A stretch of 64,000 nt of DNA from Actinokineospora sp. NBRC 105648 (GTDB taxonomy: Bacteria; Actinomycetota; Actinomycetes; Mycobacteriales; Pseudonocardiaceae). The stretch is from positions 62,001 to 126,000 of the forward strand of contig NZ_BSTR01000013.1 of assembly GCF_030269645.1 (NCBI RefSeq), read 5' to 3'. The position numbers were made by a program, and so were the translations under genes. Of this stretch, positions 24,655 through 32,888 are shown in pieces. Position 1 is the first letter of the stretch; each line of letters begins with the position of its first letter. Under the pieces are notes generated by a model that did not search any database, was not told the DNA's origin, and worked only from the letters and a program-made list of their open reading frames with translations.

Positions 24655-24809
24655 ACGCAACAAGATCCCAGCCCGCTGGAAGCACAGGTTCCCGTCCCCG
24701 GCAAAGCGCAGCGGCATCCCGCCCCCGCTGGTACCGCAGCGGATAGACCGACCCCACTGACAGGCAACAAGATCCCGTCCCCGCTGGTACCGCAGCGGAT
24801 AGACCGACC
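24655..24809. repeat. Tandem copies of the structured-repeat flank
   Basis: CCGCTGGTACCGCAGCGGAT followed by AGACCGACC occurs from 24724 and again from 24780 (period 56 bp). More diverged versions lie upstream, and a related GCAGCGGATAGGCCGACC lies left of copy 1 near 8181. CCGCTGGTACCGCAGCGG is itself a near-palindrome. Confidence 0.7.
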
Positions 24810-25245
24810 TCGCTGGTACGCAAGTCCCGTTACGGATGCTCGATCTAGTGGACTTGCTTCGTGTGGGGGGAGAGTGCCGCTAAACTTGCCGTGGGTGGGG
24901 ATGCCCTTACCCTGCCCTTTTCTCTCCACCGCGGTGCTCTAGGGGCCCCGCACGAAGTGAGTTCACTAGATCGAGCCCCCATCTTTTCCTCGGGCAACCC
25001 AAGCGATGCGCGGCCCGTGGCGTCGACCCCAGGGCGGCGCATCTCGTGAGCTGCCCGAGTAAAGACGGGGGCTCGATTGGGTGGACTGCCTTCGCGTGGG
25101 GCCCCTAGGCGACCGCGTGGGGAAAAAGCGTGGGGTGAAGGGCATCCCCACCACAGGTCAAGTTTAGCGGTCGCCTCCCCCCACGCGAAGGCAGTCCACC
25201 CAATCGAGCACAAACGTAACGGGTCTTGCGTACCAGCGGGCTCGG
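24808..25245. repeat. Structured interspersed repeat, full copy 2
   Basis: Same architecture as 8200-8641. An outer stem pairs CGCTGGTACGCAAGTCCCGT (from 24811) with ACGGGTCTTGCGTACCAGCG near 25219-25238. Inside are hairpin D (24839-24975), a middle hairpin (arms near 24990 and 25055) and hairpin E (25072-25208). In hairpin E the inner stem is AGGCGACCGC/GCGGTCGCCT, where hairpins at 8468 and 20057 have AGAGCACCGC/GCGGTGCTCT. Both sides changed together, keeping the pairing. No gene is seen between 24640 and 25336. Confidence 0.85.
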
Positions 25246-25336
25246 GATTTAGAGATTGAAAGATTTAGGGCAAGGGCAAGGGCAAGCGTGAAGCGGTGGG
25301 GCGGCTAGGTGGAATAGGTGGGGCGGGGTGTTTGGG

Positions 25337-26071
25337 TTAGAAGTCTGTGCTTGCGAGTAGGTGTTCCAGCAATTCCTGTCCTCCGGTGACAGCTATCTGT
25401 GGCGCATTTTGTGAGGTCCTTCTCGTGAGCAGAAGCAGTAGGTCCTGCGGGCTCCCCGTCGCTGTAACATCCGCCTGACCTGCAACCAGATCTGTGCTGA
25501 TCCCGGTCGACGTCCGGGTGATGAGCCAGGTTTGTCCGGTTGTGGCGTTCAGTCGGATTGTCTCGCCGTCGCCCCTCAACCTCTCCACCGACGGTAGTAG
25601 CCCCGCCGCGATCCGTGCGATCGCCAGTTCCAGGTACTCCGTGATCCCGTCGGCCGCAAGCGAGTCCTCGATCTTGAACTCGGCACCGGTCGTCAGGGCG
25701 GCGTCGACGTTGTGCACGACCGTGTCGTGGGTCATCCGGCGCAGCCAGAACAGGGCTCGGCGGGTGCCGAAGCGGGTCCAGACCTCGGTGTCGGGGCCGG
25801 TGGTTCGCAGTGCTGCCAGCAGGTCTTCGGCACCACCGGTCAGCCAGGTTCGCCAGTTCTGCTGTGGTCCGGGGTCGGCGGTGCTGGCCGGGGCGGCCTG
25901 GTGGGTGCGCACGGCGGTCGTCGAGTACCGGTGGGCCTGGCCCACGTGGGTGACCAATCGCCGGATTGTCCACTCCGGACAGGTCGGGACCAGGGCGTCC
26001 GGGTCGGCCAGGGACGCGGTGGTGGCGAGGGTGTCGGTGTGGGCCAGCAGGGCCTGGGCGAGCATTCGCAC
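25337..26071 (-). CDS. Maleylpyruvate isomerase family (DinB-like, mycothiol-dependent type) protein
   Basis: 244 residues. The N-terminal four-helix DinB-like domain has CPEWTIRRLVTHVGQAH near residue 30-47 and DTVVHNVDAAL near 115-126; the His and Asp positions form the metal site of mycothiol-dependent isomerases. The C-terminal domain (TGSPQDLLLLLTRR) is the usual partner. Family members isomerise maleylpyruvate or act as mycothiol transferases; no catabolic genes adjoin, so the substrate is unknown. GTG 26071 has AAGGAG eight bases upstream. Divergent from the lasso-peptide operon. Confidence 0.88.
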   Translation of the reverse strand: MRMLAQALLAHTDTLATTASLADPDALVPTCPEWTIRRLVTHVGQAHRYSTTAVRTHQAAPASTADPGPQQNWRTWLTGGAEDLLAALRTTGPDTEVWTRFGTRRALFWLRRMTHDTVVHNVDAALTTGAEFKIEDSLAADGITEYLELAIARIAAGLLPSVERLRGDGETIRLNATTGQTWLITRTSTGISTDLVAGQADVTATGSPQDLLLLLTRRTSQNAPQIAVTGGQELLEHLLASTDF

Positions 26072-26117
26072 GGGGTGTGCTCCTTCCGGGGGGCCACCGT
26101 ACGGTAGCGCGTCCTAT

Positions 26118-26151
26118 GGAAAACACCAGAATTGTCGGACTGGTGTTTTCC
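26118..26151. promoter_or_regulatory. 12-bp perfect inverted repeat upstream of the lasso operon
   Basis: GGAAAACACCAG at 26118-26129 pairs with CTGGTGTTTTCC at 26140-26151, with a ten-base centre. It is AT-richer than its surroundings and sits 119 bp before the lasso precursor, in the divergent gap. It could be an operator or a leader hairpin. Confidence 0.6.
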
Positions 26152-26269
26152 TCATAGACGTGCCCGGCGGTCTCGAAAACCGTTGATCAAGTGCCGGTCG
26201 TTCTGATTCAGTGGTGGCACGGCACAGCAGTGCCGGTCGGTTCCGCAATGAGAACTCACGGAGGTTGTC

Positions 26270-26383
26270 ATGGAGAACGAGCTGACCTACGAGGCCCCGC
26301 AGCTGGTCGAGCTGGGCGACTACGACGACCTGACCAGGGGCGTCGGCTTCCCGCTGGCGGACTTCTTCATCCACTTCGACTAA
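26270..26383 (+). CDS. Lasso peptide precursor
   Basis: 37 residues: leader MENELTYEAPQLVELGDYDDLTR and putative core GVGFPLADFFIHFD. The leader has the YxxP element (YEAP) bound by the PqqD-like protein, the downstream LxELGDY, and Thr at position -2 before the core glycine, as in known lasso precursors. Cleavage between R23 and G24 would leave Gly1 and Asp8 placed for an eight-membered macrolactam ring with a six-residue tail ending in Asp. A strong GGAGGTTG ribosome site precedes ATG 26270. It is followed by a hairpin and the cyclase gene. I do not recognise this core among the characterised lasso peptides I know. Confidence 0.92.
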   Translation: MENELTYEAPQLVELGDYDDLTRGVGFPLADFFIHFD

Positions 26384-26407
26384 GTTCCGGCGATTTCGGA
26401 AGCGTGA

Positions 26408-26449
26408 CCGGGAAGGCGGCGGAGTTCCGACTCCGCTGCCTTTTCCCGG
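26408..26449 (+). terminator. Hairpin between lasso precursor and cyclase genes
   Basis: 26408-26424 (CCGGGAAGGCGGCGGAG) pairs with 26431-26449, with small internal mismatches, and a TTTT lies in the right arm. It lies 24 bp after the precursor stop. Such hairpins let the precursor be made in excess of its processing enzymes. Confidence 0.65.
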
Positions 26450-26473
26450 CAAGAGGCGGAAGAGGGCGGAATC

Positions 26474-28297
26474 GTGCGAACTGACATCGGCGGCTGGCTG
26501 GCGCTGCCGGACCGGGACATCGCGGAGGTGCTGCCCGCGACCGTGTTCACCCACCCGTCCGGTCGGCCGTGGCTGGTCGGCGACCTCGACCGGGGCGGTG
26601 CCGACGCCGTGGTCGCGGCGGCCGTGGGTGATGTGCGGTTGGTGGTCGTCGGTGCCACCACCGTCACCGAGGAGCGGTTGCGCGACTACGCCGCTCAAGT
26701 CAACTCACTGTCTGATGTGGACAAAGTCGCCCGACGCCTGCACGGGAGCGTGCACGTGATCGCCTCCGTCGGCGGGCGGGTTCGGGTGCAGGGCAGCGTG
26801 TCCGGTGTGCGCGCGGTGAGCCACGCCCGGGTCGGTGGCATCACCATCGCTGCTGATCGCGGTGACCTGCTGGCCCGGATGATCGGCGCCGGGTTTGACG
26901 AGATCGCTCTGGCGACCCGCTTGCTGCCGATCTCCTCGACCGCGCTGGCCGGTTCCATCTGGCAGGGCGTGCGCCAACTGCCGCCCGACTCCTGGCTCGA
27001 GCTCGACCGCGCCGGCCGCGACCGGGTCGTGCGCTGGTGGTCTCCGCCGGAGCCGCACCTCGACCTGGCCGCCGGGTCTGAGGGACTGCGGGAAGCGGTC
27101 GAGCAATCAGTGCTCGCCCGGGTTGGGCACGATTCGCGGGTCGGTGCCGATCTTTCCGGTGGACTGGACTCGACGCCGCTGTGCTTCCTCGCCGCTGATG
27201 CCGTCACCGGCGCGGGCGGGAGCCTTGACACGGTGCGGATCTCGGTGGACGACCCCGCTCACGACGACCACGTCTGGGCGGCGCGCGCCGAGCGGTCGTT
27301 GGCCGGTGATCACCTGCGCCACCACGTCTTCACCAGCGCCGACATGCCGCACATGTTCGCCGAGGTCGGGACCCCGATCGCCGGTGTGGACGAGCCGCTG
27401 CGCTGGATCCGGTCCGCCGGGCGACTGCGGTTCACCGCTGGCTGGCTGGCGGAGCAGGGCGCCCGAGTGCACCTGACCGGCCACGGCGGCGACGAGGTCC
27501 TCGTGGCCAAGCCGAACTACCTGCACGACCTCATCGCCCGCAAGCCCGCCCTGGCCAAGAGCCACTTCACCGCGCTGCGGGCGATGAAGCGCTGGTCGCT
27601 GACCGCGGGCCTGCGCGAGTTGAGCGACCGCACCCCGTACCCCCGCTGGATGCTCCGCGAGGCGGACCGGCTCACCGATCCGTTCCCGGCGCCGGAGATC
27701 CCGATGTTCGGTTGGGAGTACCCGGTGCGCATGCCGCCGTGGGCCACTCCGGCCGCGAGCGCCGAGGTCGCCGACCGGCTCCGCGCCGCGGCAGCGCACG
27801 CCGAACCGCAGGGCAGCCGGGCGACGCACCTGACCGTGGACCTGGTCCGGCAGGTCGGCGCCGCCGTGCGCCAGGGTCAGCAGGTCACCCTCGCCGCCGG
27901 TGCCCCGCTGCACGCGCCGTATCTCGACGACCGGGTGTTGGAGGCGTGTCTTGCGGTGCGGCCGGAGGAGCGCAGCAGCCCTTGGCGCTACAAACCCCTG
28001 ATGGCTGAGGCGATGCGTGACCAGATGCCGCCGGACTCGCTGCGCCGCGGCACCAAGGGCGAGTTCTCCGACGACCTGCAGCGCGGCCTGCACCGGCACC
28101 GCGACCAGCTCGCGCTGCTGTTCGAGGACTCCCTGCTGGCCCGGATGGGCCTAGTGGACGGGGACAAGCTCCGCCGGGCGGCGCTGTCGGCCTACCCGGT
28201 GGGCCTGCCGATGGCCGCCCTGGACACCGCGATGTCGGTGGAGAACTGGCTGCGGGCCGTCGGCGCGGGTGCGCGCGACGTCGGCCGGGTGGCGTGA
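26474..28297 (+). CDS. Lasso peptide macrolactam synthetase (asparagine synthetase-like cyclase)
   Basis: 607 residues. The C-terminal asparagine-synthetase domain has the ATP pyrophosphatase loop SGGLDSTPL near residue 230 and the conserved HLTGHGGDEVL near 333. The N-terminal glutaminase-like domain lacks the catalytic Cys2 of true asparagine synthetases (it begins RTDIGGWLAL), as in lasso cyclases. It should adenylate Asp8 of the core and close the Gly1-Asp8 amide. GTG 26474 follows GAGGGCGGA. The next gene, the leader-binding protein, starts 70 bp downstream. Confidence 0.93.
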   Translation: MRTDIGGWLALPDRDIAEVLPATVFTHPSGRPWLVGDLDRGGADAVVAAAVGDVRLVVVGATTVTEERLRDYAAQVNSLSDVDKVARRLHGSVHVIASVGGRVRVQGSVSGVRAVSHARVGGITIAADRGDLLARMIGAGFDEIALATRLLPISSTALAGSIWQGVRQLPPDSWLELDRAGRDRVVRWWSPPEPHLDLAAGSEGLREAVEQSVLARVGHDSRVGADLSGGLDSTPLCFLAADAVTGAGGSLDTVRISVDDPAHDDHVWAARAERSLAGDHLRHHVFTSADMPHMFAEVGTPIAGVDEPLRWIRSAGRLRFTAGWLAEQGARVHLTGHGGDEVLVAKPNYLHDLIARKPALAKSHFTALRAMKRWSLTAGLRELSDRTPYPRWMLREADRLTDPFPAPEIPMFGWEYPVRMPPWATPAASAEVADRLRAAAAHAEPQGSRATHLTVDLVRQVGAAVRQGQQVTLAAGAPLHAPYLDDRVLEACLAVRPEERSSPWRYKPLMAEAMRDQMPPDSLRRGTKGEFSDDLQRGLHRHRDQLALLFEDSLLARMGLVDGDKLRRAALSAYPVGLPMAALDTAMSVENWLRAVGAGARDVGRVA

Positions 28298-28366
28298 CTG
28301 TCGCAAGTAGATTGTCGCGGCTTGGCCGCGTCGGGTTCGTTGTCGGACAAGGATTCTGGAGGGACG

Positions 28367-28624
28367 ATGTCGATCAAGTTGCGTGCCGAGGTGTCCATGG
28401 CCGCCGCGGAGCTGGGTGTGGTGCTGCTCGACGAGCGCACCGGGAAGTACTGGCAGCTCAACCGCTCCGGCGGTCTGATCCTGGACAAGCTGCTCGCCGG
28501 CGGCAGTCTCCCGGACGCGGTGGCCGAGGTCGCCTCGGTCTACCGGGTGGCGCCGGACGTGGTCAACGTCGATGCCCAGGAACTGTTGGGGCGCTTGGTA
28601 TCCAGTGGATTGGTGACCTCGTGA
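28367..28624 (+). CDS. PqqD-family leader-recognition protein (lasso B1)
   Basis: 85 residues with the PqqD/RRE fold: VVLLDERTGKYWQLNRSGGLILDKLLAGG and a winged-helix tail DAQELLGRLVSSGLVTS. In lasso systems this protein binds the YxxP region of the leader and presents the precursor to the B2 peptidase. ATG 28367 has GGAGGG five bases upstream. Its stop overlaps the B2 start (GTGA), a typical split B1/B2 arrangement. Confidence 0.93.
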   Translation: MSIKLRAEVSMAAAELGVVLLDERTGKYWQLNRSGGLILDKLLAGGSLPDAVAEVASVYRVAPDVVNVDAQELLGRLVSSGLVTS

Positions 28625-29043
28625 CCGCGCCGGTCACCATGGGTGCTCGGGTTTCCGTCGCGCCCCACCACCGAGTCCTCCCGTGGCTGGCGGTGCGGCT
28701 GGCAATGGTGATCGCAGCCCAACCGCCAGCCCGGATCCGCCGCATCATGACCCGCCTGCGCGCCGGCGCCCGCCCGGCGACCACTGTGGAGGCTGCCCGC
28801 GCACGGTCCCTTGTGGTCACTGTGAGTTCGACCTGCGCGGGCGAGGGCTGCCTGCCCCGGTCGATCGCCACGGCTCTGCTCTGCCGGGCGAGCGGGACCT
28901 GGCCCACCTGGTGCTCGGGCGTGCGGGTGATGCCATTCCTCGGCCACGCCTGGGTGGAGGTCGACGGCGAACCGGTCGACGAACCGTACCCGGCCGGCTA
29001 CCACCGTGCGCTGATCAAGGTCCCGCCTGCGGGGGCCCGCTAA
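28621..29043 (+). CDS. Lasso leader peptidase (B2, transglutaminase-like)
   Basis: 140 residues of the B2 cysteine-protease family. The catalytic Cys lies in GEGCLPRSIATALLCR, His in FLGHAWVEVDG, with Asp in the same segment. It removes the leader, probably after TR, to free Gly1 of the core. The GTG start overlaps the B1 stop and its TAA stop overlaps the ATG of the dioxygenase (TAATG), so all three are coupled. Confidence 0.93.
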   Translation: MTAPVTMGARVSVAPHHRVLPWLAVRLAMVIAAQPPARIRRIMTRLRAGARPATTVEAARARSLVVTVSSTCAGEGCLPRSIATALLCRASGTWPTWCSGVRVMPFLGHAWVEVDGEPVDEPYPAGYHRALIKVPPAGAR

Positions 29044-29825
29044 TGCTGGGTTACCGACCAGACAGCCACGACGACCTCCCGCGACTGCTCCACGCGCACG
29101 GTGTGCTGGTGCTGAGCGACTTCCCCTCGAACGCGGGCGACCTGGTGCGACTCGCCGAGCGGTTCGGCGAGCCGGAGCCGGTGTTCCCCGAGGCCCACCA
29201 GGTCCCCGGCCACCCGGCGGTCCGCCTCCAGTCCAATGTGGGCGGTCTAGGCGCCAGCGCAGGCGGCCGCTACTGGCACGCAGACGGACCGCTGAAGCCC
29301 GACCCCACGGCGGTGACGATCCTGCTGTGCGTCCAACCACCGGAGTCGGCAGGCGACACCCTCTTCGCAGACATGCGAGCCGCGCTGCGCGCACTGCCGG
29401 AGCCGGTGCGGGCCAGGGTCACTGGGCTGCGCGGCTACTACCCGGCCAAGGACATCGCCCGCCAGGACATGGACCGGGCCCGGGTCCTGCGCACGGCGGC
29501 GATCTCGGCGGAGGAGCGGGACCGCAAGCTCGCCGAGCTGCGGAACCTGCACCACCCGCTGGTCCGCAACCACCCGGTGACCGGCGAGCAGGCTCTTTAC
29601 CTGAACGAGCACTGGCTCCGTTCGATCGCCGACATCCCCGAGCATGAGAGCACGACCCTGCTGCGCGAGCTGTACGGGACGGCGACCGCGGCCGAGAACG
29701 TCCACCGACACTCGTGGACGGCCGGCGACGTGCTGGTCTGGGACAACGCCCTGGTGATGCACAAAGCTGAGGGAGCCCAGGGCAGGAAGGTCACCTACCG
29801 CGTGACCACCGGGTCCTACGCCTGA
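29043..29825 (+). CDS. Fe(II)/2-oxoglutarate dioxygenase (TauD-like), probable lasso tailoring enzyme
   Basis: 260 residues of the TauD/TfdA family. The facial triad is HAD of YWHADGPLKP plus the distal His of LVMHKAEG, with the 2-oxoglutarate-binding Arg in KVTYRVTTGSYA. It overlaps the B2 stop by one base, so it belongs to the lasso operon. Related dioxygenases beta-hydroxylate the Asp of canucin-type lasso peptides, so Asp8 or the C-terminal Asp14 of this core is the likely target (inference). No ABC exporter gene follows. Confidence 0.88.
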   Translation: MLGYRPDSHDDLPRLLHAHGVLVLSDFPSNAGDLVRLAERFGEPEPVFPEAHQVPGHPAVRLQSNVGGLGASAGGRYWHADGPLKPDPTAVTILLCVQPPESAGDTLFADMRAALRALPEPVRARVTGLRGYYPAKDIARQDMDRARVLRTAAISAEERDRKLAELRNLHHPLVRNHPVTGEQALYLNEHWLRSIADIPEHESTTLLRELYGTATAAENVHRHSWTAGDVLVWDNALVMHKAEGAQGRKVTYRVTTGSYA

Positions 29826-29834
29826 CCGCTGTTG

Positions 29835-30509
29835 CTAGACGGCGGTGCCCGCGGTGATGCGATGCACGAGGTCGGTGGCGTCTGTGTTGCGAGGGTGGTA
29901 TTGGGCGGCGCGAGCGAGCATCCGGAGGTGCTGGCGCAGACCGTCGGAGGAGATGCCCGCCGCGAGGTCCGCTGCTTGATGTCCACAGTGGATGCCAGTG
30001 GCCGGGTCACCGCTGCGCAGGTGGCAGGTTGCCAGCTCGGTGAGGGCGAATGCTTTCCGCTTGACCCGGACCGGGTCGACGGTCGCGGTGTACGCGGACA
30101 AGGAGTCGATCGCTGACGCCGCGTACGTCCCGTCGGTTTCGGCGAGGGCGAAGTTGACCTTTCCGGCGATGCTGGTCCAGCTGTCGAGGGTGAAGTTGTT
30201 GGGGGCGGGAATGGCTTCGCTTGGGGCATCCAGCGCGGATCGAGACTGCTCGATGGAGTCGCGTGCGCGTGCGGCGTCCCCCATGGCCGCGTGAACTCGC
30301 GCTTGGGAAGCGTGCAGCCACCCGGCCGCCTCCGCCGAGCGGGCCCGGTCGGCAGCCATCACCCCCAGGCTGAAGACCTGCCGGGCGTCTTCCAGCTGCC
30401 CGGCGCGCAGGTAGATCCGCCCGATCCGGTCGAGGGCGAGCGCGCTGCGCATGCCGTCGTCGGCGTCACGGGCGGCCACTAGGGCTTGGCCGATCGCCGG
30501 TGCCCGCAC
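29835..30509 (-). pseudogene. Truncated XRE-regulator paralogue (C-terminal repeat domain only)
   Basis: 224 residues closely matching the C-terminal half of the 30552-31919 regulator (GQALVAAR.ADD, RSALAL.RIGRIYLRAGQ, ARVHAAMGDAARA, DATDLVHRITAGTA) but lacking the helix-turn-helix. The match begins sharply at GQALVAAR, so this is a tandem partial duplication. The frame remains open despite substitutions, so it might still be translated (GTG 30509) and compete for partners. It more likely is a decaying copy. Confidence 0.7.
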
Positions 30510-30551
30510 GGTACCGCTACCGAACCTGGCACCAGGTCAGGTTGGACGGAG

Positions 30552-31919
30552 CTAGCTGGCTGTGCCGGCGGTGATGCGGTGCACGAGGTCGGTGGCGTCT
30601 GCGTTGCGAGGGTGGTACTTCGCGGCGTGCGCGAGTGTTCCGAGACGCCGCTGCAGGCCGTCTGATGAGATGCTCGCCGCGAGGTCCGCTGCCTGATGCC
30701 CGTAGTGGATGCCGGTGGTGGGGTCGCCGTTGCGCAGGTGGCAGGTCGCCAACTCGGCAAACACGATGGCCTTCCCCTTGTTCTTGACCCATTCGAAGGT
30801 GGTGAAGGTCGTCAGGGCGTCAATTGCCGACGCGGCATACGCCTTGTTCTTGTCCGACAGGGCGAAGTCGACCTTGCCTGCCAAGCCGTTCCAACTCTCG
30901 ATCGTGAAGCTGTTGGGTGCGGGGATGCGATTGTCGCTGGTGGTGACCAAGGCGAGCCGGGAGCGCTCCATTGAGTCGTGCGCGCGTGCGGCGTCCCCCA
31001 TGGCCGCGTGCACACGGGCCTGGGTGGAGTACAGGCACCCGGCCGCCTCCCCGGACCGGGCTCGATCAGCGGCGATCACGCCCAGGCTCAGGACCTGCCT
31101 GGCGTCGTCGAACTGCCCGGCGCGCAGGTAGATCCGCCCGATCCGCTCCAGCGCGAGCGCGCTGCGCAGGTCGTCGTCGGCTTCACGTGCGGCGACGAGA
31201 GCTTGGCCGAGGTAGCGCAGGCCTGCGCCGGTGTTTGCGGTACCAAGGTTCGCGCTGTCGTGCGAGGTCCAGCCGGCCAGCAGGAGCAAGTCGCTGTGCA
31301 CCCCGTGCAGTTCGCGGGCGATGTCGTCGGTGTGGGTGGCCTTGAGCATGTCGCGGGCGTGGCCGAGTTGGGCGATCGCGGCTCCTCGCACTGCACCACC
31401 GCCGAGGCGTTTCTCCTGTGTCCACAGGAGGAATGTCATCTCGCGCAGCTGGTCGACGTCCGTGCGGCCGATCCTCGACCGAACCGGGATGGCCGAGCTC
31501 GGGGTGGTCAGGATGCCGAGATCCGCTGGGCTTATGCCTGCGCCGACGGCGGCTTGGGCCAGTAGTCCGATGAACGTGCGTCGATCCGGCATGTCCCCCG
31601 CCTCTCCCGCTGCGCTACCACCCGACTCCACACCTGTCGCGCCTGCCAGGCCCATCCGCTCCCGTGGGATCCCCAGGCCGTCGGCGATGCGGACGAGGAC
31701 GTCGTAGGCCATGACCTGGCGGCCCCGGACGATCGTGGACACCTCCGCCTGCGCCTGCCCGGTCAGTGCCCCGATCCGGCGTTGGGACACGCCGTGCCGC
31801 CTGAGCAGTCGGAACACGGCGCCGATGTCGCGGATGGCGAGGGCGTCCCGCATGGGTGGGGTGTCCCAGATCGCGGCGTCCGGCTGGTCTTGTGCGTCGC
31901 CCCACGTGGTGGTGTTCAT
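30552..31919 (-). CDS. XRE-family helix-turn-helix regulator with TPR-like C-terminus
   Basis: 455 residues. An XRE/Cro helix-turn-helix lies near residues 30-95 (RHGVSQRRIGALTGQAQAEVSTIVRGRQVMAYDVLVRIADGLGIP). A long helical tetratricopeptide-like region follows (DSANLGTANTGAGLRYLGQALVAAREADD and further), as in actinobacterial NsdA/BldD-associated regulators of secondary metabolism and development. ATG 31919. It is convergent with the lasso operon and divergent from two small unknown genes. A role in lasso regulation is possible but only positional. Confidence 0.88.
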   Translation of the reverse strand: MNTTTWGDAQDQPDAAIWDTPPMRDALAIRDIGAVFRLLRRHGVSQRRIGALTGQAQAEVSTIVRGRQVMAYDVLVRIADGLGIPRERMGLAGATGVESGGSAAGEAGDMPDRRTFIGLLAQAAVGAGISPADLGILTTPSSAIPVRSRIGRTDVDQLREMTFLLWTQEKRLGGGAVRGAAIAQLGHARDMLKATHTDDIARELHGVHSDLLLLAGWTSHDSANLGTANTGAGLRYLGQALVAAREADDDLRSALALERIGRIYLRAGQFDDARQVLSLGVIAADRARSGEAAGCLYSTQARVHAAMGDAARAHDSMERSRLALVTTSDNRIPAPNSFTIESWNGLAGKVDFALSDKNKAYAASAIDALTTFTTFEWVKNKGKAIVFAELATCHLRNGDPTTGIHYGHQAADLAASISSDGLQRRLGTLAHAAKYHPRNADATDLVHRITAGTAS

Positions 31920-32206
31920 CGGTCCTGCCTCGGTTCGGCCACGTCAGGAACCTCACGGTAGCCGACTGGGCACCCACAGCGACACATGTCTCTGGCCCGG
32001 TCGCGCGCGGGAGCCGCTGATCTGCCAAGGGGATATGCCGGGCATATCACCGCCACTATCCCCACTGGTCACATCGGTCACATGCGCCACGGTCACACTC
32101 GACCTCCGCGGCACGACGGGGGATCGCCATCGCACGTGCGTCTCGCACCAGGGAGCCGGTGTGCCCACCCTTGCCTGGTACGCACCCCCATTCGGAGACC
32201 GCACCC

Positions 32207-32446
32207 ATGACCGCAGACAGCTGCACCGCGGCGATCACCGCGCCGCCGCCACCGGAGACGATCTACGTGCTGGGCAACCTCACCGACGTCGGCATCCACG
32301 CCCGGGCCCTGCGCGCGCACATCCAAACCGGCACCCTCACCGCCGCCGCGATCGACCGCCTCGACCGCGCGCACGCGCTTAGCGTCGCCGCCGCCCGCTG
32401 GCTGCTCGCCAACCCGGGATCCCAGCTCGCCCGCGACATCCGATAG
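32207..32446 (+). CDS. Small hypothetical protein
   Basis: 79 residues, start ATG 32207 with GGAG nine bases upstream. Helical and charged (GIHARALRAHIQTGTLTAAAIDRLDRAHALSVAAARWLL); no membrane segment or known motif recognised. Divergent from the XRE regulator and followed 15 bp later by another small gene, so the pair is probably one transcript. Small genes opposite XRE regulators of this type are common in actinobacteria. Confidence 0.6.
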   Translation: MTADSCTAAITAPPPPETIYVLGNLTDVGIHARALRAHIQTGTLTAAAIDRLDRAHALSVAAARWLLANPGSQLARDIR

Positions 32447-32460
32447 ACGGGAGAACAGCC

Positions 32461-32751
32461 TTGGTCGCCACTATTGCCGCCGTCCCCGATGGCGACGGGG
32501 ACGAGGAGCAGCAACGCCTCTGCGCGACCCTGTCCGCGGTCAGCACCGCGATCACCGGCTACGTCCGGCGCGACGTCGACGCGCACCTGGGCCGCGCCAC
32601 CCCCACGCCGCCCCGGGACGAACACCAGCTCGGCCGAGTGCTGATCGCCCTCGGCAACCGCCTGGCCACCCGCGCGCTGCACCGCGATGTCACCGCCGTC
32701 TGGAACACCTACGACGCGGGCATCCACCGACCGACCGGTGAAGCGCCCTGA
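32461..32751 (+). CDS. Small hypothetical protein
   Basis: 96 residues from TTG 32461, which has GGGAGAA upstream. Helical, Arg/Asp-rich, no recognised family (QQRLCATLSAVSTAITGYV, HQLGRVLIALGNRLATRAL). Probably co-expressed with the preceding gene and followed by a bidirectional terminator. Confidence 0.55.
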   Translation: MVATIAAVPDGDGDEEQQRLCATLSAVSTAITGYVRRDVDAHLGRATPTPPRDEHQLGRVLIALGNRLATRALHRDVTAVWNTYDAGIHRPTGEAP

Positions 32752-32815
32752 CGCGACTTGGGGAGCCCCACCCGATCGGGCGGTACCGGCGATATCAATC
32801 GCTCACGAAACGAAC

Positions 32816-32855
32816 AAAGGGGCGGGGCGCCTATTGTTCGGCGCCCCGCCCCTTT
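32816..32855. terminator. Bidirectional terminator
   Basis: AAAGGGGCGGGGCGCC at 32816-32831 pairs perfectly with 32840-32855, with A-rich DNA before and TTTT after. It separates the convergent 32461 and 32889 genes. Confidence 0.88.
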
Positions 32856-32888
32856 TGTCCTGCATTTGTCATTACGGCACGATCTGTG

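Noticed and set aside
29835-30509. Independent regulator gene
   Set aside because: Lacks any DNA-binding domain and duplicates the neighbour's C-terminus, so it is treated as a truncated copy.
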